A DNA stretch of 64,000 nt from Gnetum montanum (lineage: Eukaryota; Streptophyta; Gnetopsida; Gnetales; Gnetaceae): contig MNCI01033485.1 in the NCBI GenBank assembly GCA_015680685.1, positions 27,055-91,054 of the forward strand, written 5' to 3'. How positions within the stretch are numbered: position 1 is the first letter of the stretch; each line of letters starts with the position of its first letter. The position numbers and the translations under genes were made by a program. Shown here piece by piece: positions 21,235-33,538 of the stretch. Under the pieces are notes generated by a model, which saw only the letters and a list, made by a program, of their open reading frames with translations, was not told where the DNA came from and searched no databases.

Positions 21235-21816
21235 AATCATTTTGAGATGAAGGAGAAATTATCCAATAATTGGCTATCATTTATTCTAGTAAAATCTTGA
21301 GACTTAGAAAATCTACAGAATCTCAAAGTGAATATACTCTAAATTGCAACATACATGAAGGTGAAATTTTAATAAACATAGAAACCTACTCTAGCTTTCA
21401 AATAAATCTGAAAATTCAAGATGAATGCTAATCAGTTGTTTCTCTTATTGCAGCCATGGAGTCATATCGGAGATCCAAATAATCACCATCATCAGGCCTC
21501 GCTTCAGCAGAAAGTCTCCTAATTAACTCACAGTTCTCTACACTAGTCGGCCTTTTCCTCTTTCTTTCACCTATGTTCTCTTTAGACATTCCAAATCCAG
21601 GAAAAGTTACACACATTTCAGCGAATGGTTGACCTCGGGATTGCATTTTCATCCCCTGTGGAATGCTTAGTTTAGCATGTTTCCTCTATAATAGTCTCAG
21701 TCAACATGGTTTCTCTTCCTCCTTTCCTCACTCTATTTGTTGAAAAGTTGCTTATGTACTTAAATTTGTTTTCTATTAATAAAAATCTCTTTTTGGGGTC
21801 CGACACCCTCCCCAAA
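21235..21816. mobile_element. Unidentified insertion inside a Copia LTR
   Basis: Present in one LTR and absent from its partner, so it arrived after the Copia element inserted. The motif CAAATAAATYTRAAA occurs at both flanks and once inside (about 21215, 21399, 21816), suggesting repeat-mediated insertion. The interior from 21420 is more GC-rich and carries a 74-codon open frame. No terminal inverted repeat was found. Confidence 0.5.
21428..21652 (-). CDS. Unrecognised 74-residue open frame in the LTR insertion
   Basis: Starts MKMQSRGQPFAEMCVTFPGF and later has a basic run GERKRKRPTSVENCELIRRL followed by an acidic, gene-like end (ARPDDGDYLDLRYDS). Composition is unlike the surrounding AT-rich, stop-filled repeats, and the plus strand shows a TCTCTTATTGCAG at its end that could be chance. 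I do not recognise the protein. It may be a captured exon of a host gene, with the basic run acting as a nuclear signal. Equally, it may simply be an open frame in a small transposon. Confidence 0.35.
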   Translation of the reverse strand: MKMQSRGQPFAEMCVTFPGFGMSKENIGERKRKRPTSVENCELIRRLSAEARPDDGDYLDLRYDSMAAIRETTD

Positions 21817-22171
21817 TAAATCTGAAATGACTAAAAAATATTATGAAATTATTGAGATATAATTGAAATAATGAATGCCCTTGACTCTAATTACTCTACA
21901 TGCTAGATTCAGTAAATAATGATGAATGATTTTGATGTACAAATTTCCAAGAGATTGTGTGTGTGTGTGTGTCAAGTAAGGCAAAGTTTACTAAAAATAA
22001 TATGATATAGCCCCAATGTTAAAATAACTCAAAACATTAAATATATATATTGATTGGGGCCAACATAACACTACAACTATCCATCAATCTAGAAATTTCA
22101 TATATTTTATTAAAATAAATTTCTATTATATAATAAAAAAAATTATTGTCTTCTACTCTTAAAAACCTACA

Positions 22172-22711
22172 TTTCCTTAATAAGACATCCTTGAGGTTAA
22201 TGAACATATACTTCTTATTTGATGTAGCCGTTTAGAAAGGATAAGTTTACATTCATTTAGTGTAGTTTTAGGTCATTTTGAGATGCTATTGAGAGAATAA
22301 TTTTTATATTTTTAAATCAGGTAATTGGAGTAAGAATTTCTTCATTGTCAATGTGCTTCTCTTGTCTAAAGCCTCTAGGTACTAGTCTTTCTTTATGGTT
22401 CATTACTTCATCTTTTTCATTGAATTTTGTTTTGTAGAATCATTAACAATTAATAATTTTTTATATGTTGGTTTATCAATTAATTCCCATGTATCATTTT
22501 TTATAATATCTTTACACTCATTATCCATGACGTCTTTCTATACTCTTGTTTTAAAGGCTTCTTCAATATTTGATGATTCTAAAGGAAGGGGTATTAAGTA
22601 GGCTAATTTAAAGATGACATTGAACCATGTAGTTATTTTTTTAAAATTTGTGTCTAGAATTTAATTTTGATGATGATATCTTAGTAGTTATGAGTTATCT
22701 TTAATTTGAGA
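22172..22711 (-). pseudogene. Copia element 2: RT N-terminal part
   Basis: Minus-strand translation at 22172-22300 reads MNVNLSFLNGYIK, EVYVH, stop, PQGC, matching DVxxAFLxGxLxEEVYMxQPxGF of Copia RT. It stops at 22171, where the LTR of Copia element 1 begins; the next RT block is at 10306-10458. This shows that element 1 inserted into the RT of element 2. Confidence 0.75.
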
Positions 22712-23480
22712 TTAAGATCTTTGACTATTTTGTTGAAGTTCACTAATGACAAATTTATCTTCAAGGAATATTACATATCTATAAATATACCATTTGTGCT
22801 CATTAGAATCATAGCAATTATATCCATTATATTTTATGTCATATCCAAGAAATATAATTTTTTTTATTGTATCATTTATCTTTTCTAAGATTTTTTTCAA
22901 AATAGTTTTGACATAATAATAACATCCAAATATCTTCATATGTTTGATATTTGGAAGCTTATTATAAGGAAGCTCACAAGAAGTGATATCCTTATTATTA
23001 CTATAGATGATTCTATTTATTATATATGTTTTTGTGAATATGATCATGCTCCAATACTTATTTGGTCAAAAAGACCTTGTTTAGTGTAGAAGTATTTAAA
23101 GTTTTTGTTGATGAATTCTCCTGATTTTTCTAATTTAAAAGCTTTGATGGTGATGTTCAATTCATTTTGCATAATAATACAGAAATTTTCTAATTTTTTC
23201 AAGGTTTTATCATTGATTTATAGAGTATATGTCTACGGGAATTTGATGTAGTCATCCACTATAATAAGAGAATAATTTGCTTCTCTAGTTAATGTATTTG
23301 GCATAGGATCCATAATTTTTATGTAAAGACGTTCAAGAGGCTTGTGTTTTTTTTACATATGCATAGTGTGAGGAGTGTTGGTTTACTTGCCTTGAGCAAA
23401 CATTTTAGCATTTTTCTTTTGGAGTCTTTATCATGTTGAGCTCAATGGCATTTTTTGCATTTTTCATTCTTTTAATGTTA
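22712..23480 (-). pseudogene. Copia element 2: integrase
   Basis: The 111-codon frame at 22712-23047 contains YIINRIIYS, then LPNIKHMKIFGCYYYV, KIIFLGYDIKYNGYNCYD and RYVIFLEDKF. This is the C-terminal integrase region of Ty1/copia (YxxNRxP, HLRxFGCxxY, xFxGYxxxxKGYRxxD, SRDVxFxE). The core at 23050-23400 is broken by stops. The long open frame suggests that this domain decayed less than the rest. Confidence 0.8.
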
Positions 23481-24150
23481 TTATATGATGAATGATCTAA
23501 TATTTTGTGCCAAATTTAAGCTTCTTCCTTATTCATATGTTGATGATGATTTCTTGAAGTTGTTTGGACAATAATTTTATGTAAATTGGTTTCTAGTTTT
23601 ATGATTTAATACTGAGTTCTTTGGAGTTCTAAGCATCATTGACAATATCAATATGATTTTCTTTCAATTCATAATAGTCACAAGATATATAATAAATTGA
23701 GTTGTTATAGGCTTTGACTCTAATAATTTTTTCTTCATTAAGTTTTTTGATTCCACATCATTCATTTTGGAAATTTACATCAATTCCTCCTCTAGCTATT
23801 TGACCAACTAAAAGCAAAAGATTTAAAATATTTTGTATGTAAAAAATTCTATTAATGACTATCACTTTGTTTTGGGAAGTCTTATGATCCAATCTTCTAC
23901 TTCTTCAATGTTGATAAAGTTGTCATCACCAATTTTGATGTTGCTAATTTTCTTAGCCTTATAATTGAAAAGATATGATCTATGAGGTCTCATGTACTTA
24001 GAGCATACACTATACACAAAACAAGATTTTTTTTATTATCATATTAGAATTAAAGGCTTTGTGATTACATTAATTGTCTTCAAAAGTTGTCATTGATGTT
24101 GTTACCTCTTCTTGATTTTTATTTTATAGTTGTAGTACATCAAAGCCAAG
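23481..24150 (-). pseudogene. Copia element 2: GAG-pre-integrase and protease region
   Basis: Minus-strand translation near 23480-23520 gives the WHKILDHSSYN-type block of the GAG-pre-integrase domain. The rest is interrupted. A protease active site was not found, so that part of the call is from position only. Confidence 0.4.
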
Positions 24151-25066
24151 TTTTTTTCCTAGAAAGACTCAATGATGTGTCCTCCCTTTTTGCAAAATCT
24201 ACAAAATGAAATAGAATTGTATCTTTAATTTTGCTTACTCTACCTTCCTCTTATAGTACATTTACCTCTTGTATATTTTCAAGAAGTTTCTATAGCATCT
24301 TGAATGCTCTAAATGTTTTCATCTTAGAAGTTTCATGTATTAAATCTCTCTCCTTCTCTATTGGATCTACCTCTTCCTCTACTAGTAGTAAAAGCTTTAG
24401 TTTTATTTGAGCTATATGTTGTTAGACTTTCCAATGTTCCCAGTTGTGAAACTAGATCATCAACTATGAATTGCTTATATTCTTTATTTTTAAGAAAGTT
24501 CACCATTATATTTTGATACATGTGATCATTATCTAATGTTGCTACTACTATCTTTTGGATCTTTTAGTGATGAGTAAAACCATAACCAAATTCATCAATG
24601 TGTTTATACAATCATATATTTATTCAAACAAGTCTTTAATATTTTCTTCCTTTTTTATTTCAAGTTTGTCAACTGGAATTTTGTACCACAATTGATTAGT
24701 ATATGGATTTTCTAAGTTGATAAGATAATGTAAGCATAACCTTTCCCATAGTTGTTTGAAAATATTTAGAGAGCATAGTCTTTCTGTTATGGTTTGAAAC
24801 ATGTTGAATATTATGATCGTTCTTATTAAAGAATCTTTTCTTTTTCATTTATCTTATTCTAGTAATTCATTTATGAAGGGATTATCTTCAACTTTATCTT
24901 CTTTTCTTGAAATAGCCTAGAAAGGATTTTCATATGGTTCAATAGCCTCCTAAATATCATTTACTTTCAAGAGCTCATTCATCATGTCTTTTGAAAGAAT
25001 AAAGTGTTGAGTCCCATTGAAAATGATGGGACATTATACAATTTCCTTATTACAACTATTTGTGAT
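24151..25066 (-). pseudogene. Copia element 2: gag
   Basis: Frames 24333-24521 (LSNKTKAFTTSRGRGRSN-like, an Arg-Gly stretch before the zinc knuckle) and 24620-24802 (LWERLCLHYLINLENPYTNQ) lie in the order expected for a Copia gag. A CX2C-type knuckle relic is at about 24180-24200. Stops separate the pieces. Upstream lies the primer binding site. Confidence 0.55.
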
Positions 25067-25070
25067 ACTA

Positions 25071-25082
25071 GCTCCAATACCA
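25071..25082 (-). other. Primer binding site of Copia element 2
   Basis: The minus strand reads TGGTATTGGAGCT, close to TGGTATCAGAGC, four bases inside the presumed LTR edge at 25087. Confidence 0.65.
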
Positions 25083-25086
25083 CTAT

Positions 25087-25740
25087 TGATTATATTTTTG
25101 AAACAAATTTAAGGATGATATTTTGACTCTTTGTCTTCTAATATGAATAGTTTTGGAGTTTTTGAAATCTTGCAATGAAGATTGACTGTTCTAAGTTGTG
25201 ATTGAAGTTTTAATACATTAAATGCATTAGTATCTAGCTTAGGTAATTGCCTATAATAGTAATTTAACAATAGAGAAAGAAAAACGTTGATTAATTGATG
25301 ATTGTATAACATAGAAATAGGAATATGAATAGTCATAGATTAGCTAAAAATTTGTGCATTAACTTTTTTTTTGCAAATTTTAGGTCATTTACATCATGAT
25401 ATAATCTTGTTTATATAGAATTTTAATGGACCATACTAGGGGTTAATGAAAATTCATTTTCCAATAATAAAAATGAATAAAAAATAAAAAATGATTAAAT
25501 GGGGCTAAATCCATGTTCATCTACCTATATATTCATAAATTATTAAATAACATATTTTGTATTCTTTCTTTAAGTAATGACAAATAATTCTGAGGCTTTG
25601 ATTCCTATGTTACAAAGAAAACTAATTCTTCTTGCATTACATACTAATAATTAACATAAACCAACTAAGTAAGAATTATCATCATTATCCTAGCCTTGTC
25701 CCAACAAAATGGGCATAGCTACAAGAGTTTTTTTTTTTTT
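25087..25740 (-). mobile_element. Copia element 2: presumed 5' LTR
   Basis: Non-coding AT-rich sequence beyond the primer binding site, with TG at 25087. The outer edge was not located and the partner LTR is missing because the element is truncated at about 10306. A 15-base T run lies at 25728-25742. The ORF at 25109-25336 is treated as chance. Confidence 0.4.
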
Positions 25741-27791
25741 TTCCTTTCATCTTTATAAAGAGAAATATCATGACATTGATCAAAGAATAATTAGAGTACA
25801 TAGTCATGAATCCATACATTAATATAATAGTGGGCTAATAACCACATAAAGTAAATATAAGAATCAATAGCATAAAGCTAACAAGCTAATAATCAATAAA
25901 TAGAATGCATCCTTTGACTATGCTAGCAACTCATTAATCAAGCATCATCAACATTTGAAAGGAAAGCAAAGTTAGTATGCACTACATGCACATAGAAAAC
26001 CTTTAGAACCTCACTCATCCAACCCAAAGATAAGCATCAAGAAATAGGGAACGTGGGCATGGAAAATAGACCTATATAACATGCCCATATATAAGCATGT
26101 ACAACATGCATCTGTACTCCCTAATCAAAGATGACACAAACCATAAAATCAAGATCAAGAAAATACCACACTAATCAAGTCCATATCCCAATAGCATCAA
26201 ATCCATAAGCAAAAATACCACATCTCTACATCCACTAGCATCATCAACATACCATGAAAACTCACATGCACCATAGTTAATATTAGTATGTAAATCAAGT
26301 TATCATGTGTACTCAATACTAATCATCATATAACATGCCAATGGGATTTCATTGTTAGTCTTAACAAAATTTAATGTTGTTGAACACTCCTCTAATATTC
26401 TAGAGAAATAATAAATTCTAGCAAAAATCACCACTTCATATTCTCTATAGGATGGAGCCTATGGCTAAAGCCACACTAATGCATCCTATTAGATGTAACA
26501 AAATCACTCTAGGATGTTCATCACCAACCATTTCATACTTCTTAACACTAGTTCCAAATACAAATAATCAGCCATGCATCATAGCAGCACAAATACATCA
26601 TTCAAGCATAGTGTTGGTGAGGAAAATGCAACAATCTAATGATGTACAATACTAGCATTTATAGTCAAACAAGAAGCGTAAACACCTCATAAGAGACTTT
26701 CTTAAGAGTTTTGAATACTCAAATACATAAACTAACAAATTCCAACCTCAAATATTATTAAACACCAAATTTACCACATCACAACCTCTATGTTAACTAA
26801 TCATAACTTGGAAGATTTGAAGCTAGACTATGCACAACCCCACCATGAGATAACTACAAGTGTAACTTTTAGTTCTCTATCTCATCACGACCTAGTCATG
26901 AGTACATCATGAGTTAGTTCATTATGTCATGACCTAACTAGGACCTCATCATGAAGACACTGTATCCCACTAAGCCCTAGATACAAAATCCTAGTTTTTT
27001 CATGACCTTGTCATAACTCATACTTAATACAATGGATTTTTTATAATTCCATCATTACTTATGCTTAATATAAAGAAAAAACCATTACTTCGTTGCTAGT
27101 CCACCATAACTTGCATTCATTGTTGACATTCTATTGCACATTTTTTACTATTTGATAAAACAAGTTGACTTACCTACACATTCTAAAATCTTGATAACTC
27201 AAACATGGTTCTACAAGGCTATAAGATAGACAAAGCTAAGAGACAATATATCTTTAATGAGCATAAGTATACATTCATTGATAAAACCTAGTAAACATCG
27301 AGCATAAAGAAACTTTTAGACCAAGTTTACTGAAGAAGGTAATAAAGATTCCCACTCATACTACTAATTTTTATAGTCGAGACCACATGCATAAGCTTAG
27401 ATCTATGACATAACCTAAAAGAGACTTCAAGTCCCAAGAAGCATTGGATACAAATATTCAACATCTATCTAGCTAGAGTATTTATAAGAGAAACACATGT
27501 AGATTAACAATTAAGATCAAAGCAACAAAAAACATACTATCCTCACTTTATACCTTGTTGTTTCTAAAATATTTTTTACCATAATTTAACATCTTTTCTA
27601 AAAGATAAAACCAAAACTTACTTAATCTCATAACATTGACTTTTAAATAAAGTACAATTAATAAAAGATAATTAAATTACTATCTAAAAAGTTTAGAAAA
27701 CATATATAAAATATAATAATAAAGCATAATGAAATATCACACACATGTTTATCATATACCCATGTCTTATTCTCAAATCCATGACACCTAT
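25741..27791. other. No gene recognised (2 kb, AT-rich)
   Basis: No coding homology on either strand. The text is rich in CATGA and CATATGCATG-like words and resembles the LTR sequence at 1-1489 in composition, so it may be an old LTR or solo LTR. Short ORFs (26452-26655, 27658-27855) have no features. It ends where the giant gypsy LTR begins. Confidence 0.4.
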
Positions 27792-29347
27792 TGCAACAAA
27801 AAAAATTGTTCATTGGAAAGAATTGATGGATCCAATGTAGCAGTCCTAAACCCATGAATCCCCAGGGCCTTTGAAAAAAATGGGATTCGAGGCACCTTGG
27901 CTAGTCTAGCAAATCAACTAAAGACTTACAAAATGCAAAAATAGGGTAAGAAAAATAGAATGCTAAACCTGATAACAGATCTAAATAATGAACAAAATAC
28001 GAATGAATATATTTTTCACACCAAACTTTATTAAGAAACAATAAAGAATAAGTTAGAGAAATGTGTTCAAATGATGCCTGAGTGGGTAGCAGGGGGGTTC
28101 ACTTGGATAGGGATTCAGGGTCCATTGAAATTGATGCAGTCAAATCAACCAGTGTTACTCCCAATGCTATCAAACCTCCAATGCTACTACTTCAAATTTG
28201 TAATGTTGCTATGATGGGGTTTGAGAAGTGTGAAGAATACAGGCTACCCAAGTGCTTTGCACTAGGAGCTAGAAATCCCAAGAGTGCAACATAGAGCTTG
28301 AAAATTCACAAATCCCAAAGAGGATTACAAGGTCACAAGGTTTCCACACTAGGTTCAAGAGAATACAAGTGTGGAAACTTGTAACAACTCTTGAGTGCTT
28401 GAGAATTCCCAAGTGTAGAATTATGAACAAATTGTTGAACTATGTAAAAATTGTGTAACCAATATGAATAGTATAGGATTGCCAAAGTGTTTCTATGCAA
28501 AAATTTTCTGAACTGTGTCAAAAAATTGTTGAACCCTTAAATGGTATTTGAGGCTAGTTTTTATAGGTTTTGGGCCATGAATGGGGCTACAAAATGGCTA
28601 CAATTTGGTTGTACAATGGCTGCAAATTGGCTATAATTTGGCTGCAAATTCCTACCTCGTATAGGTTAGATGGGTGTCCAAATTAAGGGGGTTACTATAC
28701 ATAGTAAGTGCACTTCCCCATGGTCATTCCATTTACTATAAATAGTAAAAAGGGCACACCTTCCATGCTAGAGATGAATCTTCCATGCTGAGCCTTCTAC
28801 TATCTTGGCTAGAGTGGTTGGTCGATGTTAGAGTGCATGGAGTGTTAAAATCTAGCTTTTGTGGCTTCCAAACTAGGGTCATGTAGTTTCCACACTTGGG
28901 TGGGGGGAAAGGAAAGGTTTCCAAGTTGAGGGGAAAGCCCCCACTCCTCCATGTTGGAGGTAGGTGAGATTTACCCCCCACACACAACCCCCACCCCTCC
29001 GCCCCCCCCAACCAACCCCCCCACCCACTACCCTTGAAGTGTTTCTAGCATAGAACAATGTATTCCCCCAATAAAACCCATCAAATTGCCATTTTTTACA
29101 TTCCAAAAGGCATTTTTTACCCCTTTCCTCAAAGCTCAAATATAGATACTAGGTGACTTTTTTCACTTTGGGAATGAAGCTTTGACCACTTATGAGGCAT
29201 TTTTCAACCCTCAAAAGTATGTGATATGTGAGATTTCTTTCCATGGATTACAATCTTCACATTTACAATGAATTTTTACTTTATGTTTCATTGGGTGAAA
29301 GGTACATGATGAAAATTAACTTTACCATGCAAATTTGTAGTGTTTTA
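27792..29347 (-). repeat. 3' LTR of the giant gypsy element
   Basis: Collinear with 55222-56794. Shared anchors include CTTTGAAAAAAATGGGA, ATGGATC..., CTACCTCGTATAGGT, TTACTATACATAGTAAGTG, and CATGATGAAAATT near the end. It contains a C-rich stretch (about 28975-29020) where the partner LTR instead has a GA microsatellite nearby. ORFs inside (28082-29139) are not conserved as proteins. Confidence 0.85.
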
Positions 29348-29362
29348 ATGGTCCCTTTTTGT
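29348..29362 (-). other. Polypurine tract of the giant element
   Basis: Minus strand ACAAAAAGGGACCAT immediately precedes the LTR start. Confidence 0.7.
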
Positions 29363-29489
29363 TGGTATTTGGAGGATTAACTGAAGAGGCACTGACAAAG
29401 AATACAAAATACCACTGCATATTATAATGCTACAATGCACATAGGCCACATGAGATGATAAAACTAAGTTATCCAGGTCAATGAAGTCA

Positions 29490-29590
29490 CTAGTTTATTG
29501 TTGTGGCTAGCCATGGAAATAGTTTGAGGCCCTAGCCATGGAAATATTTTCAGGCCCTAGTAGGCCATGCTACTAGTTTAAGGTTGTAGT
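29490..29590. repeat. Degenerate cluster of the 29-bp CTAGTTTAAGG...TGGCC minisatellite
   Basis: Pieces such as TAGTTTGAGGCCCTAG and CTAGTTTAAGGTTGTAGTGG repeat here, related to the cleaner 29-bp arrays at 33345-33440 and 49910-50240. The region lies between the integrase stop and the LTR. Confidence 0.5.
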
Positions 29591-29629
29591 GGACCATTGA
29601 AAGTAGGCTCTCTTGTTGATGAATGTTAG

Positions 29630-30720
29630 CTACATGTAATATGACTTTAGATAAGAATGATTGACTAGATTGGACAAATCATTCCCATCCATGGCAACTA
29701 TCCTAAATGCATTATTGTCATAGACTCTGGTGACAAGGAAGGGCCCTTCCCAATTGGTTGAGAATTTATTCACATGCTTATGGATAGCTTTGAAAACCAA
29801 TTCACCTTCCTTGATCTTATGCATGGTCAAGTTATGGTGATGATATTGTTTCTACCTCTCTTGATAGTGTTCGATGTGAGCAAGTGCTTGCATACATTGC
29901 TCCTCCACAGATTCCAAGGCTATTGTCTATAACTCCTAGCTCTGCTCATCACTAATGAATTTGGTCAAGGGTACTTAGAGCAATGGAACCTACAATTCAA
30001 GAGGTAAAATAGCTTTAGAATCATAAACCAAGCTATAGGGGTCATACCAGTTATCATGCAATAGGTTGTTCTATATGTTTAGAGTGCATGGACAAGCTAC
30101 TCATACCATTTGCACTTGCTATTGTTGAGCATCCTTTTGAATAAGTTGATGATGATCTTGTTAATTGCTTCTACTTGTCCATTGGCTTGAGGGTAATGAG
30201 GTGACAAGAAAGAATGCTTAATGTTTAGGTCATGAAAGAAATATTTTATTTCTTGGCTACTAAAGTATGGTTCATTGTATGTAACTATGGTCATGGGTAT
30301 GCCAAAACTAGCTACAATGTTATCTAGGATGAACTCATAGACTTGTTTGGATGTAGTCTTCCTTAGGAGAATAGACTCAACCCACTTTGTAAAGTATTTG
30401 GTTGTAGTGATGATGAAGCTATGTCTTGCAGAAGACTTAGGCATTATGGGCCTAATGATATCTAACCCCCATCATTGAAATGACCATGTTATTTGAGTGG
30501 TATGAAATTTAGTTGGTGGTACACATATAAAGTTGCTATATTGTTGGCATGTGTCACATTACTTAACCTTCTATAGGAAATAATTTTCCATATGTGGCCA
30601 AGAGTAGCCTAACCATATAATCATAGTAGTGATAGCTCTTGGTCTTATATGTGCTCCATAAAAACCCTTATGAACCTTCTCTAAGACTATTTTGGCTTCT
30701 ATTTATCCTAAGCACTTTAT
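29630..30720 (-). pseudogene. Integrase of the giant element
   Basis: From N- to C-terminus on the minus strand: WLGYSWPHMENYFL and CDTCQQYSNF (zinc-binding head, CxxC kept); WGLDIIRPI; ITTTKYFTKWVES, where the first catalytic Asp of VxTDYFTKWVEA is Thr; TIVTYNEPYF, where the second Asp of SDNGxxF is lost; and QANGQVEAINK with the catalytic Glu kept. The C-terminal domain is open at 29630-29830 (LVFKAIHKHVNKFSTNWEGP). Two of the DDE residues are mutated. No chromodomain follows, which fits the Tat lineage. Confidence 0.85.
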
Positions 30721-31059
30721 GAGTATGACATCATAGGATCATCAACATAATGTGTTATCACCTACAATGACATACTACTTTGATCACTTGCATACAACAT
30801 CCTTCTAAGCTATAGTTAGGCCTTGTGAGGATTCTTCATGCATAAGGTAAAATTTGATATTTTCATATGACTCCTTGGTAGGATCAATATGAATGATGAC
30901 CACAAAGGTATCCTCAATGTTCTATGTGATGGGAGTAGCACAATCTATAGTTAAGGTAGGAAACTTACTAAACACATCTAGTGTCACACTAAGGACTAAT
31001 GTTGTAATTGCATTGGCTATGACATTCTTATTTCAGGGTATGTGTTGGATATCAACATT

Positions 31060-31410
31060 TTTGAATTCTTATAACAATTTCTTTCCTAGGTCACAGTAAG
31101 GTTGTAAGTATTTGGCCTTACATGCATATACCTCAATGACTTAGTTGATCACAAGTTGTGAATTACCTTTGATCATTAAGCATGTAATTCCTAGGTCATA
31201 GTCTACCATCATCCCTCTGATCAAACCCTCATACTTCGCTATGTTGTTAGTACATGAAAACTCAAAACAATAGGCAAAGGGTTGGATATCACCAAATGGA
31301 AATGTTATGATGGCAACAACACTAACCTCATGGGTAGTTGAAGCTCTATCAAAGTGCATGACTACCTCATAACCCTTAGGTACTTGGCTAACTATGTTAA
31401 TATGCTAATC
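31060..31410 (-). pseudogene. Second (archaeal-type) RNase H of the giant element
   Basis: The frame 31141-31359 reads MHFDRASTTHEVSVVAIITF, then FSCTNNIAKYEGLIRGM and IKGNSQLVIN. This matches the archaeal-type RNase H carried by Tat elements (xYFDGAS...G.GVVL..P, CTNNxAEYEALxxGL, xxGDSQLVINQ). The first Asp is kept, the Glu of AEYEAL is Lys, and the Asp of GDSQL is Asn, so it is inactive. It lies between the first RNase H and integrase. Confidence 0.8.
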
Positions 31411-31439
31411 AAGGAATTCACAACTTAATCATCAACAAG

Positions 31440-31853
31440 TGAAACCGTGAGTCATATGGATATAGCTTGATCTTTCGTTGAGGATTGAGAGATGTAATGA
31501 AGGTGAAACTTCATAGTTATGGTTTTCCATTAGGCTATATGGCTACTTTCATAAATGTTGGTTGTTATGGTTTTGAGTATGTTATCCTTGCAAATGATGT
31601 TGACTTGGCTTCTAAAGAGGTAGTGTCTCCACTTCTTCAAAGAGAAGACTAGTGCTAGACAATACTTCTCCACTTTAGTGTATCAAGTCTCATGGGAAAC
31701 TAATGCATGGCTAAGGTAGTATGTAGGAATTTTTGCTTCATCATCGCATTTCTAACAAAGTAGAGAGGCAATGGATGCATCAGAGATGACAAGGTAAATG
31801 TAAAACAATTTACCCTCTTGCAAAGGATAGACTATCGATAGTTGTATCAACTC
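31440..31853 (-). pseudogene. RT-linked RNase H of the giant element
   Basis: Minus-strand translation reads LFYIYLVISDASIASLLC, then IPTYYLSHALVSHET, YTKVEKYCLALVFSLKKWRH and YLF. This is the RT-linked RNase H of Ty3/gypsy (LYLxVSxxAVSAVL, PVYYxSxxLxxxExRYxxxEKxxLALVxAxRKLRxYF). The pair of RNase H domains identifies the Tat lineage. Stops interrupt it. Confidence 0.75.
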
Positions 31854-33080
31854 TTACTTAAGTTTTTCAAAGGTCTCTTGGCATTGAGACGTCCACTCAT
31901 AGTGAACTCTTTTCTTAAGTAAATGTTGCATGGGCTGTAACTTATCCATGAGCCTAATGATAAACCTACAAATAAACTGTAATCTACCTTGTAATCCCCA
32001 AATATCTTTAAGGTTAGTAGGCACTGCTAATTTGGATATGGCCTTAACCTTATCAAGATCGACACAAATCCCTACTTCAGATACTACAAAGCCAAACATC
32101 TTACTAGTCTTGACATCAAAGAAATACTTCTTAGGATTAAGCCTAAGCTCATACTTAAGGCATCATTTAAGCATAAGATCTAGGTCATTAGCATGATCAT
32201 TAGCCATTTGGACTTAATGGCTATATCATCTACATAATCATTAAGCAAACCTAACATGTAATCACTAAATATATAGGTCATGGCTCATTGATAGGTTGCT
32301 TTGACATTCTTAAGGTCAAATGACATAATAGTATAGTAAAAAGTACTCCATTGGGTCATAAAGATCATGCTAAGTTTGGTGCTTTAGGTTGATCCTAATT
32401 TGGTTATATCTCAAGAATCCATCCATAAAGGACAACAAGGCATGTCCATCTATAGAATCAATAAGTTGATCAATACTAGGCAAAGGAAAGTCATCCTTGA
32501 TGGTCACTTTATTTAGCCCTCAAAAATTGATGCAAATATGGATACTCCTATTTTTCTTAGGAGCTACCACTATGTTGGACACCCATTCCACATAGTCAAT
32601 AGCCCTAATGAAATCAGCTTGGTAGAGCTTTGAGATCTCATCATGAATGGCTAAGGCCAAATCAAGTCTAATCTTACACACTTTCTACTTAACTAGTCTA
32701 ATGATAGCATCTAGTATGATACTGTGTTAGACTAAATGTGGGTCTAGATTGGCATATCTTTGTATGACCAAGCAAAGGCCTTAATGTTATTTTGTAGGAT
32801 CTTGGTGATGTCTTGAGCCTATTGAGGTTTCAATAAGAAACTTAGCTTAAGGATTTTCTCCTTACCACTGTGTGTTGTGATAAGAACCTCAACTAGAGAG
32901 TCCTTGATTATGTTTTCCACTTCTAAGTCAATGATTTTGACTAGGTTTTTAGACCATTCTAAAGTTTTTCCTATTCAAGCTATATGGTCAACAAGACTCT
33001 CAAGCTCAAGATCTAGGAAATCAGGGTCGATACACCATTCAACGTCACTGAAATCTCATGTAGACACAAAGGCAAACTGA
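31854..33080 (-). pseudogene. Reverse transcriptase of the giant element
   Basis: In order on the minus strand: FAWSYKDMPI (polyprotein linker before RT), IHDEISKLYQADFIRAIDYV, EWVSNIVVAPKKNRSIHICI, LNKVTIKDDFPLPSIDQLID, GHALLSFMDGFLRYNQIRIN, then the catalytic box Y-V-D-D intact at 32225-32236, and LKDIWGLQGRLQFICRFI. All are Tat/gypsy RT blocks. The catalytic aspartates survive but frameshifts and stops break the chain. It begins only 300 bases from the left edge of the 17-kb interval, whereas gag-protease sits on its far side. Confidence 0.85.
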
Positions 33081-33344
33081 TTTGCTCCTAGGTACTCATA
33101 CTTTGGTCCTACATGTCAACCATAAGCATATTACGTGGGACCTAGGTAAAAGTAAATAAATAATGATAAAAATGCTATAAAATTATGTAAATACATGTTA
33201 TCCTATTGCAAACAAAGTCATACAAGGCTATAAATATGGTAACGATAAGCAAATAAAGTGCAATTAAAGAAAATAAAGGTCAAACCAAGGTTAAAATAAG
33301 TAAGAAATAAGGCTATAAATGGTCAAAAAAGGCCATAATTTTTC

Positions 33345-33440
33345 CATTTTTAGGCCTTAGTGGGACATGATGCTAGTTTAGAGTCTTGGCGGACTATGAT
33401 GCTAGTTTAAGGCCTTAGTGGGCCATGGTCACATGGTGTC
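33345..33440. repeat. 29-bp minisatellite, left side of the protease-RT interval
   Basis: Units begin at 33374 and 33403 (TAGTTTAGAGTCTTGGCGGA and TAGTTTAAGGCCTTAGTGGG), exactly 29 bases apart, with a partial unit before. The same unit in the same orientation occurs at 49910-50240. Confidence 0.75.
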
Positions 33441-33538
33441 AAATAGTGGTTAGGGAAGGTCAAGCCCCACTATTTGTTACCATTCAAAGGTGAAACAAAG
33501 GCAAATAAGGCTATAATAAGGCAAATAAAGAACATATA

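Larger units (their letters stand above)
20980..22171 (-). mobile_element. Copia element 1: 5' LTR, interrupted by a 0.58-kb insertion
   Basis: Homologous to 10459-11124 except that about 580 bases (21235-21816) have no counterpart there. The LTR start on the minus strand is TGTAGGTTTTTAAG at 22171, compared with TGTTAGTGTTTTAG in the other copy. Without the insert, its length is about 610 bases. It contains a GT microsatellite at about 21956-21971 absent from the other LTR. Confidence 0.75.

Noticed and set aside
21035-21235. 66-residue plus-strand ORF
   Set aside because: Lies wholly in LTR sequence shared with the other, non-coding LTR copy.
10454-22176. Target-site duplication for Copia element 1
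   Set aside because: Flanks TACAA and TTTCC differ. Nesting is supported by split RT homology, not by a duplication.
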